Position numbers and translations under genes: made by a program
Shown here: one piece after another, positions 44,321-56,225 of the stretch
How positions within the stretch are numbered: the first letter of the stretch is position 1
Layout of the letters: each line of letters begins with the position of its first letter
Notes under the pieces: generated by a model
What the model saw: only the letters and a program-made list of their open reading frames with translations
What the model was told of the DNA's origin: nothing
The model's database searches: none
Assembly (NCBI GenBank): GCA_032629725.1
Contig: JAFEVB010000012.1
Location: 1,240,001 to 1,304,000 of the forward strand
DNA length: 64,000 bases
From: Gremmenia infestans
Taxonomy: Eukaryota > Ascomycota > Leotiomycetes > Helotiales > Hamatocanthoscyphaceae
Reading direction: 5' to 3'

Positions 44321-46270
44321 ATGTCTTCTGTCGACCACAAAAGCGATGCTCCGGCAACCGAGAAGGACCTCAGCACCACAGGGGGCCGCATAGACTACGA
44401 TGTCGGCTCTACCTATACATCTGATATCTTACCACCTCATGATTCCGCCGGCTATCACCGCGTTCTACCGCGTCGTCAAATCATGATGATGACAATTGGT
44501 GCGGGCATTGGAACGGGATTGTGGGTTGGAACCGGAACTGCATTGTATTATGGTAAGTGCACCACTTATATACGGCTCTGAACAATAATAACAATTTCGC
44601 AGCTGGACCTGCTGGAATGGCAATTGCATATACTGTTATGGCGTATGTACCATCATCACCATCGAGCCACCCAGTACTGATATAGCTTCGCAGCTTTGTT
44701 GTATATGAAATGTATATGTCTATTGGAGAAATGACGGCGTATAAACCCATTCATGGAGGTTTCATCAGGCAGACCATGGAATACGTCGACCCGGCGTTGG
44801 GATTTGCCCTAGGCATGGCTTTTTGGTTTGACGTGAGTTTACATTATTCATAACCTCCAGTATAGGACAACCAAATGCTAACAAGAAAATAGTGGGTGAT
44901 GATTATTCCAGCGGAGATCACTGCCGCTATCACAGTCGTGGACTTTTGGCCGAATAGCGTTCCTACCGCTGCCTGGATCACCATATTCCTCGTAGTAATT
45001 GCCTTGGTTAACATCTTCGAGGTGAAGATTTATGGCCACGTCGAGTTCTACATGTCATTCTTGAAAGTCCTTGCTATCGTGGCCATGATTTTCTTCATGA
45101 TTATAATGACTTCCGGAGGAATCCCAGGAACACCAAAAATCGAGTTTACCTTTTGGAAAGAAGGAATGGCCTTCAAGAATGGATTTAAGGGTTTAATGAA
45201 GGCCTTTCTGCAAGCTGGTTTCAGTTTCGGTGGAGGTAAGAGCAGCTTCTACCAGGAAAACCTGTCCTTTGATAAAAGAGAACATATTTCTAATATCCTC
45301 TTCAGGTGAACACATCGCCGTTATTGCCGGAGAGGCGATGACCCCCCGTAAGACGATCAAAAGCACCATCCGCCCCCTCTTCTGGCGCATGGGCTCCTTT
45401 TTCGTCTTGAACATCTGGCTTGTTGGAATGTGCGTCTCCCCGAACGACAAGCGACTCGTTAGTGCGAAAGGCACACTCGCAAGCCCTTTTGTCATCGCGA
45501 TTGAGAACACTGGCCACCATTGGCTTGCGCATGTTCTGAATGCCTTTATTCTGCTCACTGTCATCAGCTGTGGAATAACTGCCGTGTACATCGCAAGCCG
45601 GACCCTGACTGCCTTGTCGGATCTGAAACTCATCCACCCGTTCTTTGCATACAAAGACAAGAAGGGCCGTCCAGTGGTAGGGCTAGTGCTCAGCTTGGTC
45701 CTTGGTGGGGGACTCTGCTACTTGAATTGCAACAATACCGCCCTTGAGGTGTACACATGGTTCTCTAGTCTGGTACCTACATCCCTTCATAACTTTACAC
45801 TTCCAGTGTAGTAGTCTAACGAAAATTCTTAGGTCGGGCTCACCGGATTCATCATGTGGGGAACCCTCTACATCCAACACATCCGATTCCGCCACGGCCT
45901 CAAGGCGCAAGGAATCTCTTACAAAACGCTGCCGTTCAGGGACTACATGGCGCCATACGGACAATACGTGGGTCTGGCCATCATCATCTTCCTGCTAGTC
46001 GGCGAAGCCTATCTGGCACTATCACCCGTTTCCGGTGCCAAGCCGTCGGCGAAGAACTTCTTCTCGACCTATATTGCCGCACCTTTGTTTGTCGCCGACT
46101 ATCTAGGATACAAATTTTGGTTTAAAACCAAGTTTGTCAAGGCTAGCAATATGGACTTTACTGCTGCGATTCCGTTTGATGAAGAGGACCGTCAAATGAG
46201 AGAGGAGAAAGCGAGGAACCCGCCACCGAAGAAGACGCTGCGTCACAAGATCACTTCAGTTCTGATCTAA
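44321..46270 (+). CDS. amino-acid permease (APC superfamily, yeast AAT type)
   Basis: A 552-residue plasma-membrane amino-acid/H+ symporter in six exons: 44321-44552, 44603-44642, 44694-44832, 44893-45235, 45306-45772 and 45833-46270. TM1 is RRQIMMMTIGAGIGTGLWVG, the family's unwound-helix GAGIGTGL motif. TM2 contains AGPAGMAIAYTVMA and is followed by SIGEMTAYKPIHGGF, the conserved E-M-T/A block. Later signatures are GFSFGGGEHIAVIAGEA in TM6 (F-GxE) and ASRTLTALSDLKLIHPFF. The last exon encodes the TM11-12 region and a charged C-terminal tail. All introns are GT-AG, 50-70 bp. It lacks only detail on substrate; no lesion is seen. Confidence 0.93.
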
Positions 46271-47029
46271 TTAGTGCAAGGGGGAAATCGTGGCAGGCTC
46301 TGAGAAGCATAGGCCCATGTCTCTAGAAAAGACCTTGCGAAAGAAAGCAATAAGCAATAAGCATTCAAGTTCCACACTACTACTAAAGTTTGTGTCACGC
46401 CTCTAATAGTTGCCAGGTTCTATAAAGTGATAAGAACTAGCTGACGCTTTGTACTAAGTATTAATATGTCTAAAATCTATTATAAGAAGCTCAAGTCTAT
46501 ATTATAATAGGAAACTAACCCTAAACTAAGCCCAAAACCCGACCGATCATGCTTTTCCACAAATGATATTAAAAACCTCTTTGTTAGAGGATATGATATA
46601 ATCTATGGACGAAACTGTACCGATATATTTCTTTAGTTTATTAAAAGACTACTTTCTAAATAGTTAGCGGAAGGAGAAGTTTTCAATACCTACTAGTAAA
46701 CTTTAGCTAACTAAATAATTAGCTACCTTACATGTAAATAGCTAACAAAACTATAATGTATCAGGCGCTACGCTAGCGGGTGTCACTTGTATACCCCCTT
46801 TTGATGCTAAGCCTATTATAACAAGGCACCAAGTATCACGTTTACTCGGAAGTAAATATTTGCCAAAAGTTTACATTCTTTTATATCCTACTACCAAGTC
46901 TGGAAAATGCCATATACCTCACCACGCCGCAAAATCGAGCAGGTCTTTTAACGCCAATCACAAATGCCCTAGCCATTCGTTACAAACAAGAAAAATAGAA
47001 GACGCTCAGTCGCTTTTTTCATCTCATGT
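46271..47029. other. convergent intergenic, A+T-rich
   Basis: About 0.75 kb between convergent genes. 46430-46760 is A+T-rich; no gene is supported. Confidence 0.5.
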
Positions 47030-49836
47030 TCAATCATACCCCTTTCCCCTCGACGATACACTCGGAGCTACACTGCCTGAAGGTTGGGAATTCCCCAGTC
47101 CGTTCATCATCATCTCTTCAAAATTACTACCGCCGACCTTTCCTTTCCTTGGCGGCGGCGCATCTAGCATCTTTGGTCTCTCATCTTCGCCATCCTCTTC
47201 GTCGGTAGTATCGGATTCCGAGTGGCCGTGCCTGCGACGCTCCACGTGCTCGGAGCGTTCGCCGCTGGAGCGTTCACGTTTGTGGCGTTCATGACGCTCG
47301 CGACGGGCTCGGCGACGTTCGTTGGAAGCTTCTATCTCTTCTGCTTCTTCGCGGGCGGCTGGGTATGTTAGTATGCATGAAGATAGAATAGGGGGATAGA
47401 ATACAAACCTCGGAGCTTTTGAGTCACTTCAGCATAACCCTGTACCTCGTCCCTGGACAGGACTCTCAAGACGATAACGAAGTCGTCTCTTGCCTCATAT
47501 CTCTCTTTCCCTAGCTCGAGGGCCTCGGGATTTACGAGTTTCCTAGATATCTTCGTCCATCTGGCGTCTGGAGGCACACCATCTTTCTTGGCATCTTTCA
47601 GAGGTGCAACACCTTCTCGGATTGGACTTGGATCCTCTGGGAATTTCTCGCGTGGTGCACGTAGGATTCCTTTGACTGGCTTGTCCTCTGGCTTCTCGCG
47701 AGGCGGTGATACCACACGCAATTGACGATTATCAGCTGGTGCAAAAGAATCACGAGAGCGGCGTTCATTAATATCACTGCGAATCTCAGCCGTTTCGCGA
47801 GGGGTGTTTGTTACCGAAGCTCTTGGAGATGACTCCTTGGCAGGTTTGGCAGGCTCATTTTCTTTCGCATTTAGGGCTGCCTTCATCGCTATTATGTCCA
47901 TAGCATCCTTGGGATTGAATGCTGGGACACCAGCACCTGCTTCCTTTCCTGCTCTTGAACGAGGTCGGGCCGGAGCAGGGGATGCTGAACTATCTGACCC
48001 CGTTCTCCGCGTTGACGCTTCTGGACGTTCAGACCGATTTCTGCGTTGCTCTCGCCGGTCTGTACCGCCATCTCGCTCATTTCTTGGGTCAATGTAGGCG
48101 GAGTCCTGAGGGGGCTGTACATCTCGGTCAATCGGTGGGCTGGTCTTAGGTGGCGGTGGAATGTCTCGTGGCGCTGGAACATCTCTTGGTGGAGGTGAGC
48201 TATCCCTATCCTTGCTTTCTCGGCGACGTCGCTCCTTGGGAGCCCTATCTCCTAAATCTATAGTATCGTCCCTTGAGCCTTTGTGTCTGCGAGGCTCCTC
48301 ATCGTAATCCTTTCGCCTTCGCTCCTCACGCTCGTCGCGGTCCTCTCGGTCATCCCTTTTGGAGTTCTTGACAGCATTGAGACCTAAAGCAGCGCTAGCG
48401 AGACCAATTCCAGCCGCAATGGCATCTCCTCGACCGCTTTTATGCTCTGAACGGTCATCTGATCTATCCGACCTGTCAGTTGCATTTCGACTACTCTTAT
48501 GCTCTCTCCGATCATTCAGTTTATCCGGCCTGTCAAATCGTTCTGGCTTGTCTAGCCTATCAGTTCGCTCAGGTCGTTCAGGCCTATCTGACCATTCTCT
48601 CTCAGATCGGTCAGATCGTTCGGCCCTTTCTGGCCTATCGGAACGGTCTGCTCGCTCCAATCGTTCGGGCCGCTCGGGTCTCTCTGGTCTGTCGTTCCTG
48701 ATACCGAATCCTCTCTGCTCAACGGCATCATCATATCGCGGTTCTTGGCGGTGAGATCTCTCCCTCCTTGGCTCCTCATCTCGCACCTCGTAATAATCGT
48801 CCCGCGGGCCTCTTCTCGAGTCCGCATGGTATGATGTTGGTCGGTGGGAACTGCCTCGTCTTACCGCTTGCTCCTCAAATGGTGGTTCAACTCTTGCGGG
48901 CCGTTGAATCGGCTCCATTGACGGAGGGCCAGGAACGGGCATTCGGACTTGTGGAGGCTGCTCCCAAGGTGCTGTCGTCCTTGGAATTCTGTCAAATCCT
49001 CTAGTTGTAGGTGGAGGGCCCCGTTCTCTCGGGTCATAAGGCCTGGGGGCAATATCATTGTAACTCGTAATGCTGCTTGGCCTGCTTGTTCTGGTGCCAG
49101 TTTCCAAGCTGTCCCTCCGTGAATGACCGCGTGAAGAAGTATTGTTGTTTAAATCATATTGAACCAAGTCTCGTGGATTAGTATATCCATATCCATCATC
49201 TCCGTAATCATCCGCAACCGTATCTGCGTGTCTAACTGCTGGGGCTGGGTATGCTTGCCGTGCTCGAGAACCAGTGTATGCTGCTCCCTCTCTCCCAGGG
49301 ACAACCCTCAGCCTATTCGACTCTCGCTCGGTTGCTAGACGATTCATATCTGCATTGTCCATAGTAGCACTGTATCTCTTTTGGTGATGGCCATGCCCAT
49401 GGCTCGAGCTTGCGGGAATGGCATAATATTCCTCTTCGCTCGAACGGTAGGGACTCTTCATGGGACTCGCAGGCCTTCCACTGTGTACCACTGGTCTGTG
49501 TCTTTGTGCTACTGTCGTAACTACTGTAGGGCGAGCATTTGATTCAAGGGTATTCGACCGTCGTGTACGACTGCCGTCTCGAAGACTGCTGCTGCGAGCA
49601 GGTGGGTCTGCTTTGATCTTGTACGTCGTCATTACCGTCCCAGCATTGCTTGTGGTACTACTACTACCACCTCGTGGGGGGATGACGACCTCGCGGCGAG
49701 AGGTGGGAATGGCGTGAACATGGTGTTCATGGGAGGATGTAAGGGGCTGGCCGTTGAGATTGATAGGGAGGGAAGCTCTTGCTGGATTGTAGACTGGCGA
49801 GCGTGGTCGAGTGTATCTTCCGTATCCGTCTGACAT
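47030..49836 (-). CDS. large charged disordered protein with conserved C-terminal domain (DUF8035-like)
   Basis: A 918-residue protein in two exons (49836-47409 and 47358-47030; 50-bp intron, donor GTTTGT). The first 350 residues are disordered and rich in Arg/Ser/Pro/Tyr. Residues about 395-490 are a low-complexity array of DRPERPERPERLERADRS-type repeats. A short hydrophobic Ala/Gly helix (AIAAGIGLASAALGLNAV) follows, then further Arg/Asp/Glu-rich sequence. The conserved part near residues 715-815 has KGILRAPREKFPEDPSPIRE, GVPPDARWTKISRKLVNPEA and DDFVIVLRVLSRDEVQGYAE, which I associate with fungal DUF8035. Exon 2 adds a basic coiled-coil (EEAEEIEASNERRRARRERH) and an acidic tail. The function is unknown. 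Confidence 0.82.
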
Positions 49837-50211
49837 CTTGTCTCAATTATGGATGGTGGAAGTTGTACGTCAGGTCAGAATATATGCTTTGAGCCAGCGA
49901 GGCAACAACTCGAAGGTTCGTTAAACACTCGTGCTCGAGTAAGATGCCGCACGTGAGGGTAGGGTAGGTACTTCGTCTGCAGCCTTCAGGTAGGGCAGGT
50001 CCACCGAGTGAGTTGGCCGCTGAGGATACTGTTTGTATGTGAATTCGGACTTCTAGCCAAGGAGCAGCACGGGTCAGCAAACAATGCAACGCGAGGACAG
50101 AACAAGCAAGCTGTTTGAAACAAGGCATATGCTGCAGAAGAATATGTGTTGCATACATACCACTACTTTATGCCGGATGCAACGCAGGGTAGGGAAGGGT
50201 ATGTGTGGTAG

Positions 50212-50236
50212 GGCTGGCTGGCTGGCTGGCTGGCTG
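50212..50236. repeat. (GGCT)n microsatellite
   Basis: About six tandem GGCT units. Confidence 0.9.
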
Positions 50237-50620
50237 CCAATGGTCTGGGAATGGTGCAGCAGGTGTAACGGTGCCGCAGATCAAGTGGGATTGGTTATAG
50301 ATATTCTTGCGTATCGACGAGGAAGGCGGCCGTGGCGTGGAAGCCTTGGATGCTAGAGGTGGAGGAGGTGGTGGTGGTGATGGAAAGTTGACCCCGCGGA
50401 GGATGAGCAAGCCAAGCCCAAGGAAGCAGGTAAGCGGGCATGCGTCTGACTTATGCAGGTAGTGAGTAGTTCGTGAGGGGGTCGTGAAGTTGCGAAGTAA
50501 AAGGTAAGTCAAGAGCAAGAGACAGCAGAAGAAGACACCGGAGAATACAGTAGAGCATTAGACTATTCTATTCAAATTGCGGCTCTCTAAGTGGAGGTAG
50601 TTTGGGCGTTGATGGTTAAA

Positions 50621-50657
50621 ATTGGGTTGGGTTGGTTGGGTTGGTGGGTTGGGTTCG
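50621..50657 (+). repeat. TTGGG-rich interrupted repeat
   Basis: Repeated TTGGG/TTGG units over 37 bp. It superficially resembles telomeric repeats but is not TTAGGG and is short. Confidence 0.8.
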
Positions 50658-52428
50658 GAGGTTTCCCACATGGAGCGTAGGTAGATCCTCTAATGACGTT
50701 GAAGAGGCGAGAGAAAACATGGCATCGTGTCCATATCCGTATGTTCAATTACAGCAGTATACTGTAATTCCTCCGTATTTTCCACCCCACTTTTGCTCCA
50801 ATCTCGTTCGTCTTTCGTATTTCATTCCCAAATACAGTATACCTACTAAGGCTTATATCGAGCATCCAATAATATCTTCTTTCAAGCGTCTTCTCTTCCT
50901 TGACTACTCACACCTCGTTTTCGTACTCCGTTACTCCGTCCTGCACACATCACAAGACCAGCCCCCCCTTTCTTACATCGGTCTCAACCACCACAGCATG
51001 CATAGGCAAGCTCCCTCCACATAACCTCTCGCTACCCTACTCTACTCTAGTCTACTGTCCGTACCACAGCCCGACGAGCCTGATTGATTGATTGCTTCCA
51101 TCAATTCCGCGTTAGGAATAGTCTCCTCCCGCATCGAGAGCATATAGCTTTCGACGCCCCACCACCACCACCAGACGGATATCCTCAAGCCTTCGGCACA
51201 ACAACGTCTCTTGATAGCAAGCCGTATTTGGAATTGATACTCGGTGTCATTTGTATCCACACAGCCGTTTACCAGTCGGGCGCAGAAGTAGGAATGGGAA
51301 TACTCGGCGTGTAGCCACTTGTTGAAGCTACCATATTTTCACTACAACGCCCATGAAATAACAAAGAGATATCAAATGTCGAAACCTACCAAACCACAAT
51401 GACATCAAGGAACTGTCTGTCGGACAACATGGCTGGCACTGACTCCCGTTTCATCTCAAGACGTGGCGCGCTCACGGGAAACCCAACCTGTCAATATATG
51501 AGAAAACGGCGGTCTAAAGTCCTTTGGACAAGCTATCCATGCCTGCCAGCTCCATCACCTACCATTTTACAGCATTAGGCCTCAAGTGCCTCGTCTCCCA
51601 ATCCCGACTGGCGCGCCAAGCTGCTTCGTGCAAGGATATCCCCCTTTCACCCCAAGCGAGAGTCGTAGCTCTACGTAAATATTAGGCTTTGCGGAGCACC
51701 TCCATATCAAATAAATCTTTTCTTTTCGATACACTTTCCCCAAAAGTGGAGGGAGGATTCTAGTGATCAGATTTTTACTCGCTTCCAAATCTCTAACCCT
51801 CTTTAACACTATCTAGATGCGAGGTTATTGGAGGAGGCAAAATCGCCAAGTTGCAGACATGCTTTCCATTTAAGCCATTTGCATGAATTTCACATGTAAT
51901 CTGCATTGCTCCTTCTTACATATTCAGCATGGTGCTTGCCCAGGAACGCATGCCAAGTTGCAAAGTGGTCATTCACGTGACACAATATTCTTGTTAAGTT
52001 AATATTTCCTGGGATCAGTATTGCCAGCCGCAGCCTCTTGTACTGTGGTGTGCTCAATTTATAACATTTATCACGTCTTTTCAATCTATGTTGTGATCTT
52101 TTCTGCACAACTCGCTAGATACACGTGATTAGGCTGGCGGGATGTGATTGTGCTTCCAGAAGGGCGAAGCGACACCATGAAATCAGACAGGACGGGGATA
52201 TCAATCGCCGCTAGAGAGTCTCGTGCTCAATGCTACACACCCATACCCTCCAGAGATATGATCCAGGGCAGAAGAGACCTCGAACGATAGATTGACAAAA
52301 CCCAGGAACTTTCAGCTTTCACCTTCCCTACTATTATAAAAAAAAGCCGGAAGAGTGCATATCAGCAACCCAGCCACTTCATAAATGATCGTAATTTGAT
52401 TTTCAAATCCCTGTTTCCATCCATCCAA

Positions 52429-53711
<1,283 letters not shown>

Positions 53712-54124
53712 GTTTGCGTGCTGATGAGTTGTTGTTGGCTAGAGGTGGGGTGGGGTGAAGTGATGGAGGGGTAATTATCCGAACTCGGCTCGGGTCGGGC
53801 CTATCGTACACGGATCAATATTCTTCCTAGAGATTCAAACTTGACGACGCCGATATTAACAATTTCAAAAGCATCAATAAAAGTAAAAACATAGGCAAGT
53901 AACGTAATTACCTCGCACCGAGCGCATGTATTCTATAGGCTTGTTTAATAAGCCCTGTCATGTGTTTAAGCGATATTGTGCTTAGTCTAACCCAGCGAAG
54001 CAAATGTTTCAGTTGGAACAAAGCATCCCAAATGCAACTCCATCTCACATTCATCCCGTCATTCAATTTTCACCCTCTCTTCAGTCCTACATCTAGTTGT
54101 CTTGTCTTGTAGCTCTTGAGGCCT
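53712..54124. promoter_or_regulatory. divergent intergenic region
   Basis: A 413-bp spacer between the iminopeptidase and the divergently transcribed HNH/APH gene. It must contain both promoters; no distinct element was recognised. Confidence 0.4.
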
Positions 54125-55865
54125 ATGGAAAGTGATAAAGCTCGTGCTCTGCGAATCGTTCAAGACACGGAACTTGTGCACCCCGGCCTCTATTTAGTTG
54201 AGGCATTCCTAAATGATGCCGTAGATGGTGACCAGGCTGCAAGATATTTGCTTCGAAGATATGCTGATAACGGGAGTGATATAAACTTCCATCAATTTGT
54301 AAAAGACTGGAAAGAGCTAGTAAGACTTTGTAAGTTTTATCCCTAGAATTGAAGGGGCATATCGCTAATTGATACTAAGTTTATGTGGAAAATTCCCACT
54401 CAAGTATCCTAAGTTGGACTTTAAAGAAAAAAGTCGCGCGACGAGACGAATTTCGATGTTGCCTAACCAGAGTGCAATGTCGGTTTTGGAACTCTTGGGA
54501 TGTGTTTCCTATTATCCCTCCGACCGCATTTTGTGTACAGGAAGTAAGGCAACCTCAATAATACCTTTCTAGCAGATTTCTGATTTTACTTGCAGCAAAG
54601 GCTATATGATATGCTTGGTGCATTTACCAGATCATTCCACCGAAATCTACTTAAAGACCAAACTTTAGAGGTTCAGACTCGAAATCATTGGACTTTGAGC
54701 AAGGACGCGGAACTAGCCTTTTCTAGAGGGGCGATCAGACTCGAAAAGCTAGAACGAACAAAGGTTTAGATGTCTTTCCCTCCTTGCTATTATCCCCGCT
54801 AACTCTACCAAGTACGATATCCTCTATAATAACATTGGTGGCAAAGCTCTAACAATATATACACCACACCGAGTTTTCGATTGGAAATGTGATCTAGCTG
54901 ATCATTCAAACTCGGGAATTGACAATCCCGACCCGGAACTTCTTGAAATACACTCTCGATTCTCTAGAGCTCTTAAATGGACTGACATCGCGACCAAGAT
55001 AGACAGTCGTCCATGCTTACGCCGAAGCCAAAAGACAGAGAGCAGCCCTTTGACACTGACGATCACTACTGCTTTTCTCGCTGTTTGGTCCAAGTTTCCC
55101 GACTTCATCCGGTTTCAAACATACAGAATTTTGAGAACCGCGGGATCATATTTCTATGGTTGTACCACCACAGGAGTCCAGAGATTGCCATTCGGGATGT
55201 ACCTCAAACACGGGCCAGAATTCCACGCAGCACGACATGCTGGAGAATTCTACGCTCTCAAAATTGTGCGAAGCCAAACTTCCATCCCTGTCCCGCATCC
55301 CATTGATCTCTTGCTCTCACGCACGGAGTCCTTCCTCGTCACATCCCGCATCGAAGGCGAGCCAGCCGGTCTCGCTGTAGACGAATGTAGTAGTGAGGAG
55401 ATGCATCAGATGGCTCAGGATTTGCGTTCCTGGATCGCGGAATTACGTGCCATAAAAAGGGATAGAGACTCGAAGTACGCTATCACCAACGCCACCGGGG
55501 GTCCTTGTCTCGATTATCGCATCAGCGCCGACCCAGTAGGACCTTTTCGCAGCGAGAAAGAATTTAGCGAATCATTACAGCTAGGAATACTTCCTGTTTT
55601 AGTGCACCGTACTGGTTATAAGATTGTTTTTACGCACGCGGATTTGAATATGAGAAATATTCTAGTTAAGGATGGGAGGATTTCAGGGATCGTAGATTGG
55701 GAGAATGCAGGGTGGTTTCCTGAGTATTGGGAGTATACCAAGTGCCATTTTGGGGTCACGTTAGCGAAGAGATGGCTGAAGATGGTAGACGGTGTGTTTG
55801 AGAGTAAATATGGAGCGGAATTGGGGATTGAGAGGCAGTACTGGGAATACCATAGCGCTTGGTAG
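54125..55865 (+). CDS. HNH-nuclease-like domain fused to APH-type kinase (predicted)
   Basis: Four exons (54125-54329, 54380-54543, 54596-54763, 54813-55865) join in phase to give 529 residues. The N-terminal 280 residues resemble fungal HNH_2-type proteins: KKKVARRDEFRCCLT, then TRNHWTLSKDAELAFSRGAI and PDPELLEIHSRF. The Cys/His pairs of a classical HNH are degraded or not evident. The last exon then reads straight into an aminoglycoside-phosphotransferase-like fold: VQRLPFGMYLKHGPEF, EFYALKIVRSQTSIPVPHPI, the catalytic loop FTHADLNMRNILV (H-x-D-x4-N) and GIVDWENAGWFPEYWEY (the D-W-E metal site). No in-frame ATG precedes the kinase part, which argues for a fusion. Fungal APH proteins are of unknown substrate. 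The kinase part is sure; the fusion needs transcripts. Confidence 0.65.
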
Positions 55866-56225
55866 ATTGTATAATTCTTGAGGAGGAAGTCTAGAGCGAG
55901 ATAATACTCTTCGTACGCCTTCCCCAGCATGTAAGGAAGGTACAACGGGGTATGTGTATTTATCGACGCGGGGTGCGGGGGATTTCATCGGGGAGGGGAT
56001 TTAAGGCGGGAATTCGGTTATTATTTCTCGCGTGTCACCATGGCCAATAATAGATCAGGTTGCATATTTCAGCAGACATCTCAGCGGCATAACACCGAAA
56101 TATCCTTCTTCCTTAACAATCACCTTCTATTGCAAATGTCCCACTATTCTCATGGTTTGATACCCAGTTACCTAGGATATCTACCCCTACCCCGAAACCA
56201 TTCCACGACACCGCTGGTCAGAATA
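55866..56225. other. short intergenic region
   Basis: A 360-bp spacer with no gene. An ATG at 56040 is in frame with the NLR start and could be an alternative start adding 62 residues that do not look conserved. Confidence 0.4.

Larger units (their letters stand above)
49837..52428. other. long intergenic region with G-rich microsatellites
   Basis: About 2.6 kb. The left part is the upstream region of the charged protein. It includes a (GGCT)n microsatellite at 50212-50236, GGT/GGA runs around 50348-50382 and TTGGG-type repeats at 50621-50657. Short frames at 50084-51314 have no domain. I see no gene. Confidence 0.55.

Noticed and set aside
50621..50657. Internal telomere repeat
   Set aside because: The unit is TTGGG/TTGG, not TTAGGG, and it is short and irregular.
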